NCBI RefSeq assembly: GCF_000746845.1
Contig: NZ_KN050846.1
Location: 2,558,963-2,622,962 of the forward strand
Direction of reading: 5' to 3'
Source of the DNA: Altibacter lentus
GTDB taxonomy: Bacteria > Bacteroidota > Bacteroidia > Flavobacteriales > Flavobacteriaceae
DNA: 64,000 bases
A program made the translations under genes and the position numbers. This document shows, piece after piece, positions 48,429-57,356 of this stretch. The notes below the pieces were generated by a model. The model did no database searches. It was not told the DNA's origin and saw only the letters and a list, made by a program, of their open reading frames with translations. Positions within the stretch are counted from its first letter, which is position 1. Each line of letters begins with the position of its first letter.

Positions 48429-48805
48429 ATGTGCTGGGTACAACATAGGTACAACATTTTACTATTTTTCGTTAAGCCATTTAAAATTCTATTGTTTGAT
48501 ATGTTTTAGAAGTAAATTCTATTAAACAAAGCTGTAACAGCTATATAACAGCTTCTGATGTCTCATAAAACGTTCCTTTTATGAGACTTTAGAAGGTTTT
48601 GGTATAGAGCTTGAACAATAGGACTATGTGCCGTTTTATGACATATACAGCCTGTCACCTACTTTTTTTAATTTCTTTAAAACAAATTAGAAATATTACA
48701 TATCCATTTATAAAAGTAACAAGAAATAGTCAAATTAAATTTATTCCTCATAATATCAAGAATAATATTTTTTTAGTAAATTGTCATCTTTATAAGACTT
48801 TTTAA
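48429..48805. other. Gene-free left end of the island
   Basis: Besides the GGTACAACAT pair it holds an 11-bp perfect hairpin, GTCTCATAAAA (48560-48570) / TTTTATGAGAC (48577-48587), loop CGTTCC. A 64-codon frame at 48611-48805 ends at the transporter start but has no coding character. Confidence 0.6.
48437..48457. repeat. Two direct repeats GGTACAACAT, possible integrase arm sites
   Basis: GGTACAACAT at 48437-48446 and 48448-48457, 11 bp apart (one helical turn), ~50 bp past the tRNA end. Position and spacing fit arm-type sites bound by a tyrosine recombinase. Confidence 0.45.
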
Positions 48806-49513
48806 ATGACATTAACCATTCCTCTACTTGCCGGAACACTTGCGTCAATGCTTCATGTTATTTCTGGACCCGATCACCTGGCAGCAGTTACCCCTTTAGT
48901 CATTGAAACTAAACGAAAAGCATGGAAAATAGGTTTGTTTTGGGGTTTAGGACACTTAGTAGGAATGCTTTTAATTGGTGTTTTGTTCTTATTATTCAAG
49001 GAATATATTCCAGTCGAGAGTATTTCAAAATATAGTGAGCAGTTAGTAGCTATTGTCTTGATTGGAGTTGGGTTTTGGGCATTCTATCGTATTTTTAATG
49101 AGCAAAAAAAACATCAACATCCTCATGTTCATAATGAAGGCGAAAACTATGTTCATATACATGCGCATGAGCATAGTCATAATGAGGGTCATAAACATGT
49201 GCACGATAAAATTGTAAAACAAAATGTTCTTTCCTCTTTTGGAATTGGCTTTTTACATGGATTAGCGGGCGTTGCGCATTTCCTGTTGTTGTTACCCGTA
49301 TTAGGTTTTGAAAATAATTTAGAAGGATTACAATACATTATCGGCTTTGCAATAGGTACTGTTTTAGCAATGTCTGTATATGCATTGATTTTAGGGAAGT
49401 TAACATCGCATTCAAAGCATCAACACAATGATAATTTTTTTAAAGGAATTCGTTTTGCTGGAGGGCTATTTGCAATAGTTATTGGCTTCTATTGGTTGTA
49501 TCTAACCTTTTAG
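48806..49513 (+). CDS. Nickel transporter, UreH/NicO-like, with His-rich loop
   Basis: 235 residues, about six membrane segments. The family signature is HVISGPDHLAAVTPLVIE in the first helix (HxxxxD-type metal site) and the repeat-like GIGFLHGLAGVAHFLL in the second half. A cytoplasmic or periplasmic loop (about residues 103-133) has a dozen or more His (HQHPHVHNEGE, HIHAHEHSHNEGHKHVHD). Such proteins bring Ni(II) into the cell. It is read toward the hydrogenase operon and overlaps the last gene's 3' end by 12 bp. Its role is inferred to be nickel supply for hydrogenase assembly. Confidence 0.88.
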   Translation: MTLTIPLLAGTLASMLHVISGPDHLAAVTPLVIETKRKAWKIGLFWGLGHLVGMLLIGVLFLLFKEYIPVESISKYSEQLVAIVLIGVGFWAFYRIFNEQKKHQHPHVHNEGENYVHIHAHEHSHNEGHKHVHDKIVKQNVLSSFGIGFLHGLAGVAHFLLLLPVLGFENNLEGLQYIIGFAIGTVLAMSVYALILGKLTSHSKHQHNDNFFKGIRFAGGLFAIVIGFYWLYLTF

Positions 49514-50596
49514 TTCACAGATTACAAGTCTGTGATTTCCGGTGTCCGCTATGAACAATGTATCACCGGCAGTGGTAATTGAAAATGGCCAATAAATAGC
49601 ACTTTTAGTACCGTGCATATTCCCATTAAAATCGCTGCTCGTTTTAAAATCTTCTCTGCCTATTACTGCTTTCGCAAAAGGATTATTGGTATTAGGAATT
49701 TCATCAAATTTTAAAATTCTACTATTTCCTGTATCGTTTACTAAAATACCATCTCTATAAAAGCAAGCATCGTAGGTCCAATTTAAAGTATTCGCTTCTG
49801 GTGCTAAACTAAATTGATTTTGACCACAAGCATCAAAATTATCTTGACCGATGATTATATTGGCAGGTTTTGAAAAAGCATCTTCTTTATTGTTCCAAAC
49901 CAAAACACGATAGAATTGGGTGTCCGCAACTGCCATTTGACCCTTGCTATTTATTTTAACTGAATACGGCCAGATAGGTTCATCATTATTGTAATCTCTT
50001 GTTTTGAAGCTAGGTTTTCCAATGACCTTATCGGCAGCTACATAGTTTTCGGTAGGGATGTTATCGAAAAATAAGATGCGTCTATTTCCAGTATCGGCAA
50101 TCCAAAGGCTTTTGCCGTCTGAAAACAATCCATATGGCCAATTAAGTGTTTGAGCACTTGGGTCGTTTCCTATGCCTTTTACATTGGGTAAATTAGTTTC
50201 AAAATTGGGTTGTCCAAGTACAACATCTGCAGGCTGTGCATTTGTAGTTGGTATAGAATGCCAGATAAGTACTCTATGATTCCAAGCATCTGCAACAATT
50301 AATTTCTCACCATCGCTCCACAACCCAGATGGGTATTGCAATGTTGTAGCTGTTACATCACCTCCAGAATTGCGTCCGCTATCTTCAACTTCTAACTGTC
50401 CTAAAATAACGTCGGGTTCTTGAAATTTTGTCGTTGGGATTGTATTCCAAATAAAGACACGATTCTGTCCTGTGTCAGATACAAAGAGTTTGTTTTTTGC
50501 AACAAAAACACCTCTAGGTGCTAAAAATGGCTTCTGCTCTGAACCTTTAAATAATCGACCGTTCTCAACTTGATTTCCTAATGTTTTAAAATCCAT
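49502..50596 (-). CDS. NHL-repeat beta-propeller protein, last gene of the hydrogenase operon
   Basis: 364 residues, no signal peptide. Six repeats of the NHL type, each with a core like VSDTGQNRVFIWN, VADAWNHRVLIW, IADTGNRRILFFD, VADTQFYRVLVWN, VNDTGNSRILKFD and IADTGNHRLVICE, predicting a six-bladed propeller that fills the whole protein. NHL proteins accompany some group 1h/2a hydrogenase loci in Actinobacteria, but their role is not known. It starts 3 bp after the hypE stop. A scaffolding or docking function for the enzyme is my inference. Confidence 0.85.
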   Translation of the reverse strand: MDFKTLGNQVENGRLFKGSEQKPFLAPRGVFVAKNKLFVSDTGQNRVFIWNTIPTTKFQEPDVILGQLEVEDSGRNSGGDVTATTLQYPSGLWSDGEKLIVADAWNHRVLIWHSIPTTNAQPADVVLGQPNFETNLPNVKGIGNDPSAQTLNWPYGLFSDGKSLWIADTGNRRILFFDNIPTENYVAADKVIGKPSFKTRDYNNDEPIWPYSVKINSKGQMAVADTQFYRVLVWNNKEDAFSKPANIIIGQDNFDACGQNQFSLAPEANTLNWTYDACFYRDGILVNDTGNSRILKFDEIPNTNNPFAKAVIGREDFKTSSDFNGNMHGTKSAIYWPFSITTAGDTLFIADTGNHRLVICELKG

Positions 50597-50599
50597 AGG

Positions 50600-51658
50600 T
50601 TAACAGATTCGAGGTAATTGCTCTCCTGGCAACATACTAACCACACGTTTACCACCTATGGCACTTTCCATAATAACTTGTCTAGGATGCTCTTCGGTTA
50701 CAGTTCCTATGATTTTTGCATTCGTTCCGTTTTCATCTTTTTGAAGTGTTTCTAAAAAATCATCAGCAATAGATGCATCTACAAACGCAATGAAGAGTCC
50801 TTCATTTGCAACGTAAATTGGGTCTAAACCAAGTAACTCGCAAGCACTAGCCACTTGATTGTCTATTGGTAAATTTCTTTGAGCCATATCTATTCCTAAG
50901 TTGATGGATTGGGCTGTTTCTTTTAAAACTGTTGCTATACCGCCTCGCGTTGGGTCTGTTAATAGGTGAATATGCTCTCCAAACGTATCTAGTAATCCAC
51001 TAATAGTATGATTCAGATGTATGGTGTCACTTAGAATTTCGGAATCAAATTCAAGCCCTTCTCTAACAGACATTATTGCCATCCCGTGAGATGCTATATT
51101 CCCACTAACAATAATTTTATCGCCTGCCTTTATATTTTTTGCTGCAATATTAGCTTTAGAATGTATACTCCCAACACCAGAGGTATTGATAAAAATTTTA
51201 TCACCCTTTCCTTTTTCTACAACCTTGGTATCTCCTGTTACCACGTGAACCCCTGCTTCCTCACAGGCTAATTTTATAGACACAAGAATATCCCAAAATT
51301 CAGACATTTTTAATCCTTCTTCTATAATAAAACTTAGGGATATATATTTAGGAATAGCACCACACATAGCTAGGTCATTCACCGTTCCATTTACTGCCAA
51401 TTCGCCTATGTTGCCACCAGGAAAGAAGATGGGAGACACTAAAAAACTATCGGTTGAGAAGGCCATCTTGCCTTCCATTTTAAAAATGGCTCCATCGTGA
51501 CGTTCATCAAGGATTGGGTTACTTAATAAGTCAAAAACACCACTGTCTAATAATTTATTGGTAAGCACACCACCGCTACCGTGACCTAAGGTAATGACAT
51601 CAAAATCCAATTTAGGCATTGGACATTGTAGTTGCATTTTTATTGTTTTTTTATTCAT
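50600..51658 (-). CDS. hypE: Hydrogenase maturation factor HypE
   Basis: 352 residues. AIR-synthase-like ATPase fold with GHGSGGVLTNKLLDSG at the start, FSTDSFLVSPIFFPGGNIGELAVNGTVNDLAM and GDTKVVEKG. It ends in LPRIC, the C-terminal Cys that receives the carbamoyl group from HypF and is dehydrated to a thiocyanate for the CN ligands. A 118-bp gap with a hairpin separates it from hypD, the only sizeable gap within the hyp block. Confidence 0.96.
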   Translation of the reverse strand: MNKKTIKMQLQCPMPKLDFDVITLGHGSGGVLTNKLLDSGVFDLLSNPILDERHDGAIFKMEGKMAFSTDSFLVSPIFFPGGNIGELAVNGTVNDLAMCGAIPKYISLSFIIEEGLKMSEFWDILVSIKLACEEAGVHVVTGDTKVVEKGKGDKIFINTSGVGSIHSKANIAAKNIKAGDKIIVSGNIASHGMAIMSVREGLEFDSEILSDTIHLNHTISGLLDTFGEHIHLLTDPTRGGIATVLKETAQSINLGIDMAQRNLPIDNQVASACELLGLDPIYVANEGLFIAFVDASIADDFLETLQKDENGTNAKIIGTVTEEHPRQVIMESAIGGKRVVSMLPGEQLPRIC

Positions 51659-51709
51659 TAACTCTTTTAAATTTTATGAGATTTTGCGTTAGGGACTGAA
51701 GTAGCATCC

Positions 51710-51738
51710 TTTTTTTGCTGCCATATATGGCAAAAAAA
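51710..51738 (-). promoter_or_regulatory. Hairpin in the hypD-hypE gap
   Basis: T7-G (51710-51717) pairs with C-A7 (51731-51738) around the perfect CCATATATGG (51721-51730), with CTG bulged on one side. It could attenuate transcription or set the hypE level relative to upstream genes, or be a remnant of a small insertion. Confidence 0.4.
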
Positions 51739-51776
51739 GATACAACGTAAAGTCCGACCCTTGTGGTAACGCTCAA

Positions 51777-52871
51777 CTACGCCTCTACTAGTCCAGAAAA
51801 ATGATAGTAGGCTGCACAAGCGCCTTCACTACTAACCATAGGTGCACCTAAAGGATTCGTCGGCTTACATTTTTTTCCAAATTGTGAACATTCAAAAGGT
51901 TTTTTTAACCCTTTCATTATTTGTCCTGAAATACAATCTGGATTTTCTGGTGCTTCTTCAATCTGTATACTGAATTTACGGTTAGCATCAAAAGCTGCGT
52001 ATTCTGGTCGCACTTGATACCCACTATCTGGTATTTCTCCAATACCTCTCCATATTTGATTTTTTATTTCAAACACGGTGTGAATCATTTTTTGAGCATC
52101 AGGATTACCTTCTTCCTTTACGATACGTGCATATTGATTTTCAACTTGCGATTTACTTTCTTCTAATTGGCGTAATACCATTAATATGCCTTGTAAAACA
52201 TCGAGTGGCTCAAAACCTGTTACTACGATAGGCACTTTATATTTTGCAGATAATGGGTGATATTCTGCATTACCCATTATAGTGCATACGTGACCAGCAG
52301 CCAGAAAACCATCTATCTTGCTTTCTTCATCATCAATAACCGCTTTTATTGCGGGTGGCACCAAAACGTGAGATGCTAATATGGAATAGTTTTTAAGCTC
52401 TTTTCTATGGGCGTGAATAACAGATAACGCATTTGCTGGGGCGGTTGTTTCAAAACCTACTGCAAAAAACACCACTTCTTTATCAGGATTATCCTCTGCA
52501 ATTCTAACCGCTTCTAGAGGTGAGTAGAGAATGCGTACATCTGCACCTTCTGCTTTTGCTTCTAAAAGATTTTTACCGGAGCCAGGTACACGAAGCATAT
52601 CACCAAAAGAACATAAAATGACATTCTCGTTTAACGCTAAATGAATGGCTTTATCAATAATATTTAAAGGTGTGACACATACAGGACAGCCTGGACCGTG
52701 AATCATCGTGACCTCTTTGGGTAACATATCGATAATCCCATTTTTAACCAGACTATGTGTTTGTCCGCCGCAAACCTCCATAATAGACCAAGGTTGCGAA
52801 ACCGTTTTCTTTATTTCTTCGAGATATTTTTTTGCGAGTTCTGGGTCTCGGTATTCTGACATATACTTCAT
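51777..52871 (-). CDS. hypD: Hydrogenase maturation factor HypD
   Basis: 364 residues. Conserved Cys motifs: [27 protein letters not shown] (active pair), and a C-terminal iron-sulfur set ([46 protein letters not shown]). With HypC it assembles the Fe(CN)2CO unit in the cytoplasm. It starts 2 bp after the hypC stop. Confidence 0.97.
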   Translation of the reverse strand: [364 protein letters not shown]

Positions 52872-52873
52872 AA

Positions 52874-53149
52874 CTACTCCGATTTAGGTAAATATTCATC
52901 TACATCTGTGAGTTCCCCAATCTCACCTAATTCTTCGAGGTATTGAAAAGTTTTTTGGGCTTCTTCTTCATCTACCTTACTAATTGCAACGCCTACGTGA
53001 ACTAAAACATAGTCTCCAACATATGCATCAGGTAACATTTCTAAACTGGCTTCTTTTGAAATACCGCCAAAAGACACGGTCGCCATTCGTACTGCTCCGC
53101 CATATTGCAGTTCAATACTTTTTATTTTTCCCGGAATTGCTAAACACAT
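52874..53149 (-). CDS. hypC: Hydrogenase maturation chaperone HypC
   Basis: 91 residues with the diagnostic start MCLAIPGKI, whose Cys2 holds the iron centre, and GDYVLVHVGVAISKVDEEEA. It escorts the Fe(CN)2CO unit to the large subunit. It lies between hypF (12 bp) and hypD (2 bp). Confidence 0.97.
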   Translation of the reverse strand: MCLAIPGKIKSIELQYGGAVRMATVSFGGISKEASLEMLPDAYVGDYVLVHVGVAISKVDEEEAQKTFQYLEELGEIGELTDVDEYLPKSE

Positions 53150-53161
53150 AATCTTTAAGAT

Positions 53162-55426
53162 TTAATTATTTATGATATGCTGAAAATACATCAACTGCCC
53201 AAAAGAGATGTTCTCATCGTTAGCAGACAATTTACGATTTATTTTTAACACTATTTTGTGATTTTTACAAAGCTTTGATAGTACAGAAACCAACAAGGTA
53301 TTTTGAAAAACACCTCCGCTACAGGCTATTATTGTTACTTGGTGCTTTCGCGAAAGTGTAACAATACTTTTTGCCAGTGTATAGATAAAACTGAATGCTA
53401 ATCTTTCTTTACAAAACCCTTCTCTATAAGCTTTTAAAACAGCCTCAACAATCTTCTTACTTGGAATAGTATCATAGGATATATTATGCAAAAAATCTAT
53501 GTAATAACTTTTTGAATAAGTGGAAGCACAATCTTCCAATAACATTGCTGCTTCCGCTTCAAATGTATTACTGTCACAAAGCCCTAGAGCCGAAGCTACA
53601 GCGTCGAATAGTCTACCAACTGATGATGTTTTTAAATTGTTTGATAAAAGCATTTTATTGTAAATAGTCCACTCTGTTGACGTGAATTTGTCTTTTATCT
53701 GTTCCTTGTTTTCGTCGCAAAGTAAACTTAATAGTGAGATGCGAGGCTCACGAGCCATTTTATCGTTTGCCAGCCAATCATAATATTCAAAATGAGAGAC
53801 TCTTTCTATGGTACTGTTTTCAAACACAAAAAACTCGCCTCCCCAAATAGCATCGTCATCACCATAACCTGTTCCGTCCCATACAACTCCTAATATTTTT
53901 TCTTCGGAATCGAACAATTTATGCTCGCCTAAAACACTTGCAAAATGTGCTTTATGGTGCTGAATTTTATGTGTTTCTGTCTTGTGTTGTTGGGTGATTT
54001 CTGCACCTAAAAGACTGCTTTGATATGCAGGGTGTGTATCTACAAGAATAGTCTCAGGTCGGCAATCAAAGACTTGTAATTGTTGGTCTAACATTTTTTT
54101 GTAGCGTGTTACTACATCATAATTATCAAGGTTTCCAAAATATTGACTCACATAAATGTGTGCATTTGGAACAAGAGTAAATGTGCTTTTTAAATGTGCT
54201 CCCATCGCTAATGTACCAGATTCCATTAGAGTATTGTTTTCCATATAATTAGGCGCAAAACCTCTAGAACGTCTTAAAATATGTTGTGTGTTCTCGTGAA
54301 ACTTGACAACAGAGTCATCTTGAGGAAATTGAATATCTAAATTATGGTGAACAAAATAATCGGCAATAGTGTGAAGCGATTTTTGAGCAGTTTCATTATC
54401 AGAAATGATAGGTGAACCGTGTAGATTCCCGCTAGTACAAACCATAGGGCGGCCTACGTTTTTGCTCAATAAAAATAGTAGTGATGACGAAGGTAGCATT
54501 ACACCTGTTTGATTCATCTTTGGTGCAATAGTGTGAGTTGCTATGGCAGTTGTATCTGTATTTTTAAGAATGACAATAGGTGCTATGGTATTTGTAAGAA
54601 CTTCGGTCTCTTTAACACTAGGTTGATATTCTTCTCTAATTTTTTCAATGCTGGAATACAAAACTGCAAATGGTTTGTTAGGACGCTTTTTATTTGCGCG
54701 TAAGCGAGTGATTACATTTTCATTTGTAGCGTCACAGCATAGCACATATCCATTTGTGTTTTTAACAGCAACAATGCTTCCTTCTAAAATTAAAGTTGCT
54801 GTTTTTTCAATAATTTGATTTTGATGAACAGTAACCGTTTTTCCTTTACTATCAATTAGTTGCAATTGTATCCCACAGTCTGCACAACTATTGGTTTGCG
54901 AATGGAATCTTCTGTCATTTGGGTCTTTATATTCCTTTTCACAAGTTGCACACATTGTAAATGATGTGAGCGAAGTATTGGCTCGTTCAAAAGGAAATTG
55001 TGTTGTAATAGCATATCGTGGTCCGCAATGCACACAGGTTGTAAACGGGTAGTTATAACGTCTATTATTAGAATCAGAAATTTCAGTTTTACATTGTTTA
55101 CAAAACGCAAAATCTGGTGTAAGCGGGATATTAATTGTTTTAGAAACGGTTGACGGCTTGATTTTAAAATCCGTAAATAACTCTTGAGGAATTTCTTCTA
55201 TCGAATGCCCCTTAATTTCTGAGACAGGCGGAGAATCTTTTAATATACTTTTTAAAAACTGGTTCGCAATTTCTTCAGAAGTAGTCGCGCAAATTTCTAC
55301 ACCATTTTTAGTATTGGTTACATATCCATCTATAGCAAATTGCTTTGCTAGATTGTAGACAAAAGGACGAAATCCGACTCCTTGAACGCGTCCTTTGATT
55401 TGTATGTGATATGTTTTTTTATGCAA
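53162..55426 (-). CDS. hypF: Carbamoyltransferase HypF
   Basis: 754 residues, full length. Acylphosphatase domain (GRVQGVGFRPFVYNLA), double zinc-finger region with CxxC pairs (CKQC, CVHC, CATC, CADC, about residues 107-184), YrdC-like domain (IVAVKNTNGYVLCCDATNENVITRLRANKKRPNKPFAV), and Kae1-like C-terminal domain (HHKAHFASVLGEH, GVVWDGTGYGDDDAIWGGEFF). Converts carbamoyl phosphate into carbamoyl-AMP and passes it to HypE, providing the CN ligands. Confidence 0.97.
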   Translation of the reverse strand: MHKKTYHIQIKGRVQGVGFRPFVYNLAKQFAIDGYVTNTKNGVEICATTSEEIANQFLKSILKDSPPVSEIKGHSIEEIPQELFTDFKIKPSTVSKTINIPLTPDFAFCKQCKTEISDSNNRRYNYPFTTCVHCGPRYAITTQFPFERANTSLTSFTMCATCEKEYKDPNDRRFHSQTNSCADCGIQLQLIDSKGKTVTVHQNQIIEKTATLILEGSIVAVKNTNGYVLCCDATNENVITRLRANKKRPNKPFAVLYSSIEKIREEYQPSVKETEVLTNTIAPIVILKNTDTTAIATHTIAPKMNQTGVMLPSSSLLFLLSKNVGRPMVCTSGNLHGSPIISDNETAQKSLHTIADYFVHHNLDIQFPQDDSVVKFHENTQHILRRSRGFAPNYMENNTLMESGTLAMGAHLKSTFTLVPNAHIYVSQYFGNLDNYDVVTRYKKMLDQQLQVFDCRPETILVDTHPAYQSSLLGAEITQQHKTETHKIQHHKAHFASVLGEHKLFDSEEKILGVVWDGTGYGDDDAIWGGEFFVFENSTIERVSHFEYYDWLANDKMAREPRISLLSLLCDENKEQIKDKFTSTEWTIYNKMLLSNNLKTSSVGRLFDAVASALGLCDSNTFEAEAAMLLEDCASTYSKSYYIDFLHNISYDTIPSKKIVEAVLKAYREGFCKERLAFSFIYTLAKSIVTLSRKHQVTIIACSGGVFQNTLLVSVLSKLCKNHKIVLKINRKLSANDENISFGQLMYFQHIINN

Positions 55427-55429
55427 TGT

Positions 55430-56131
55430 TTATGCTTCCTTTTTTGCTTTTACTTTTTCTAATAACCAGTCACACCAAGTGTCTATTCCTTCTCCACTTG
55501 TTGAAGATATCTGTAAGACTTCTATTTCATGATTTACCTCACGAGCATCTTTGATTACCGCTTCTACGGAAAAAGGAACATAAGGCAACAGGTCTGACTT
55601 TGAAACAAGCATCATGTCGCTTGTCAAAAACATTCTTGGGTATTTTTTTGGCTTGTCATCTCCTTCGGTGGTTGCCATAAGCGTAACACGATAGTCTTCT
55701 CCTAAGTCAAAAGAAGCTGGACATACAAGATTGCCTACGTTTTCAATAAATAATAAATCAATATCATCTAGTTTGTATTCTGGCAATACTTGATGAATCA
55801 TTTGAGCTTCTAGATGGCAAATGCCGCCTGTAACGATTTGAAGTGCTTGTATACCAGTTTCTCGAATGCGCTCTGCATCTCTTTCAGTTTCTAAATCACC
55901 CACCATTACTGCCATCTTGATTTTGTCTTTTAAACGACTTGCAGTTTCTTGCATCAAAGTAGTTTTACCACTTCCCGCGGACGATGTAATGTTGACCAAA
56001 AGCGTTTTGCTTTTTGCCATCTCTTTTTTAATAATGTCCGCAACAAAGTCATTTGCTTTTAATAAATTGATATTTGTGTTCTCACACTGTACTGTACCGC
56101 GAGCGGCTTTTGTTGATTTTTCTATACTCAT
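55430..56131 (-). CDS. hypB: Nickel-insertion GTPase HypB
   Basis: 233 residues. SIMIBI GTPase with Walker A SSAGSGKTTLM, the nickel/zinc site ITGGICHLEA and IENVGNLVCPASFDLGE, and the base motif VSKSDLLPYV. It lacks both the N-terminal CxxCGC and the His-rich stretch seen in many HypB proteins, so nickel storage may rest on the transporter's His-rich loop. It delivers nickel to the large subunit with HypA. It starts 2 bp after the membrane protein stop. Confidence 0.96.
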   Translation of the reverse strand: MSIEKSTKAARGTVQCENTNINLLKANDFVADIIKKEMAKSKTLLVNITSSAGSGKTTLMQETASRLKDKIKMAVMVGDLETERDAERIRETGIQALQIVTGGICHLEAQMIHQVLPEYKLDDIDLLFIENVGNLVCPASFDLGEDYRVTLMATTEGDDKPKKYPRMFLTSDMMLVSKSDLLPYVPFSVEAVIKDAREVNHEIEVLQISSTSGEGIDTWCDWLLEKVKAKKEA

Positions 56132-56133
56132 AG

Positions 56134-57000
56134 TTATATTAATTTTTTTTCTGGAATGTCTTTTAAAAAATAGTTGTAAGCAGCAGTTAGTGTAAGCACA
56201 AATAAAGAGGCTGTCACGCCAATAATTACATTATAATACGTATCAGCAGATAGCGAAACACGAATTAAAATTGTGGCTAGTACAAATGCTGAGTACCTGA
56301 AAATACGGTAATAGTTGAGTGTATATCTTAACGCTATCAAAACAATAATGATGTCACTAAAAATAAGCACCGTGTAAAATGTTTGGAAAGAATGTAAATA
56401 GCTTCCTGTTGTGAACAAAATTTTTAAATCGTTAAAACCTACCACGGCAAATGCCACCAATAATAACAAAGCTAATAACTTCTTGAGTCTGATAAACTGT
56501 TCTTGGTCGTCTTCGGTAGCTGTTAATTTAATACGCTTTTGCAACTTGGCAGTTATACTAATTATTGAAAAAATGGCAATGGCGCCAAAACCGTAAACTA
56601 CCATAGGAATAATTGAGTCTTGCATATGTTCCCAACTAAAATCTGTTCCTATATGGCTAAACTCCTTAAAACCATCTCTCAAAAAAATAAGAGACAGTAA
56701 TTCAAATTGTTTTCCTACCGATTTTGCGACCGATTGTGGAAGCACAAAAATGAGTCCAAATAACTCAATGATTAAAAGCAGTGTGAATACTATTTCTATT
56801 GAAAAAAAGGGGTTTTCAAACTTATTTTGATAATGCCCTAGGTTAACATATTCTGATACAACCAGCGCGCTTAAAAAAGAACAAACAATAAATACCAAAA
56901 CTAAAACAACACTAGTAGCATACAAGCTTTGTTTACTTTCATAAAACTGTTTGCACGTATCGAAGATTCGTTCTGTATATGTTAACGTTCTTTTTAGCAT
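56134..57000 (-). CDS. Unknown 6-7 helix membrane protein inside the hyp operon
   Basis: 288 residues, no match I recognise. Hydrophobic segments at about residues 28-50, 72-92, 130-152, 168-187, 200-224, 232-255 and 258-278, with charged N- and C-terminal tails. Polar signals: GHYQNKFENPFF after helix 1, DGFKEFSHIGTDFSWEHMQD before helix 3, and RYTLNYYRIFRYS with spaced Arg/Tyr before helix 6. No CxxCH, no pair of His spaced for a b-type cytochrome. Position between hypA and hypB is unusual and implies a dedicated role with the hydrogenase, for example membrane docking or quinone coupling (inference). Confidence 0.8.
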   Translation of the reverse strand: MLKRTLTYTERIFDTCKQFYESKQSLYATSVVLVLVFIVCSFLSALVVSEYVNLGHYQNKFENPFFSIEIVFTLLLIIELFGLIFVLPQSVAKSVGKQFELLSLIFLRDGFKEFSHIGTDFSWEHMQDSIIPMVVYGFGAIAIFSIISITAKLQKRIKLTATEDDQEQFIRLKKLLALLLLVAFAVVGFNDLKILFTTGSYLHSFQTFYTVLIFSDIIIVLIALRYTLNYYRIFRYSAFVLATILIRVSLSADTYYNVIIGVTASLFVLTLTAAYNYFLKDIPEKKLI

Positions 57001-57006
57001 TATTCT

Positions 57007-57354
57007 TTAGTCATCAAATTCTACTTTATGGATTAACATTTCTTCTCCTTGTATGACATTCTTGCTTGGCTTTTGACAATTATCGCATAAAAAACGATAA
57101 TTCTTTACCTCTGTGATGTGGTCACAACTTTCACATTGTATCTTAAGTTCCACCATTTCTATGTTGAATTTCACATTTTGATAAAACGGATTAGTCATAT
57201 GAGACGCCTCATAAGCATTCATTAAAAGACGTGGTTCTATGTTTGAAAGTATTCCTACTTTCACATAGATAGCTTTCATTTTATTACGTTTCTCTACTTC
57301 AAACTCTTGCTCAAGAGTTCTGTATATTCCGTTTACTATGGATGTCTCGTGCAT
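57007..57354 (-). CDS. hypA: Hydrogenase nickel-insertion accessory protein HypA
   Basis: 115 residues, start MHETSIVNGIYRTL with the Ni-binding MHE motif, and a zinc site with two CxxC pairs (CESC and CDNC, ~17 residues apart). Works with HypB to insert nickel into apo-HupL. Two bp after the TPR gene's stop. Confidence 0.96.
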   Translation of the reverse strand: MHETSIVNGIYRTLEQEFEVEKRNKMKAIYVKVGILSNIEPRLLMNAYEASHMTNPFYQNVKFNIEMVELKIQCESCDHITEVKNYRFLCDNCQKPSKNVIQGEEMLIHKVEFDD

Positions 57355-57356
57355 TG

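Noticed and set aside
48611-48805. 64-codon frame before the nickel transporter
   Set aside because: Composition typical of random AT-rich sequence; no start signals.
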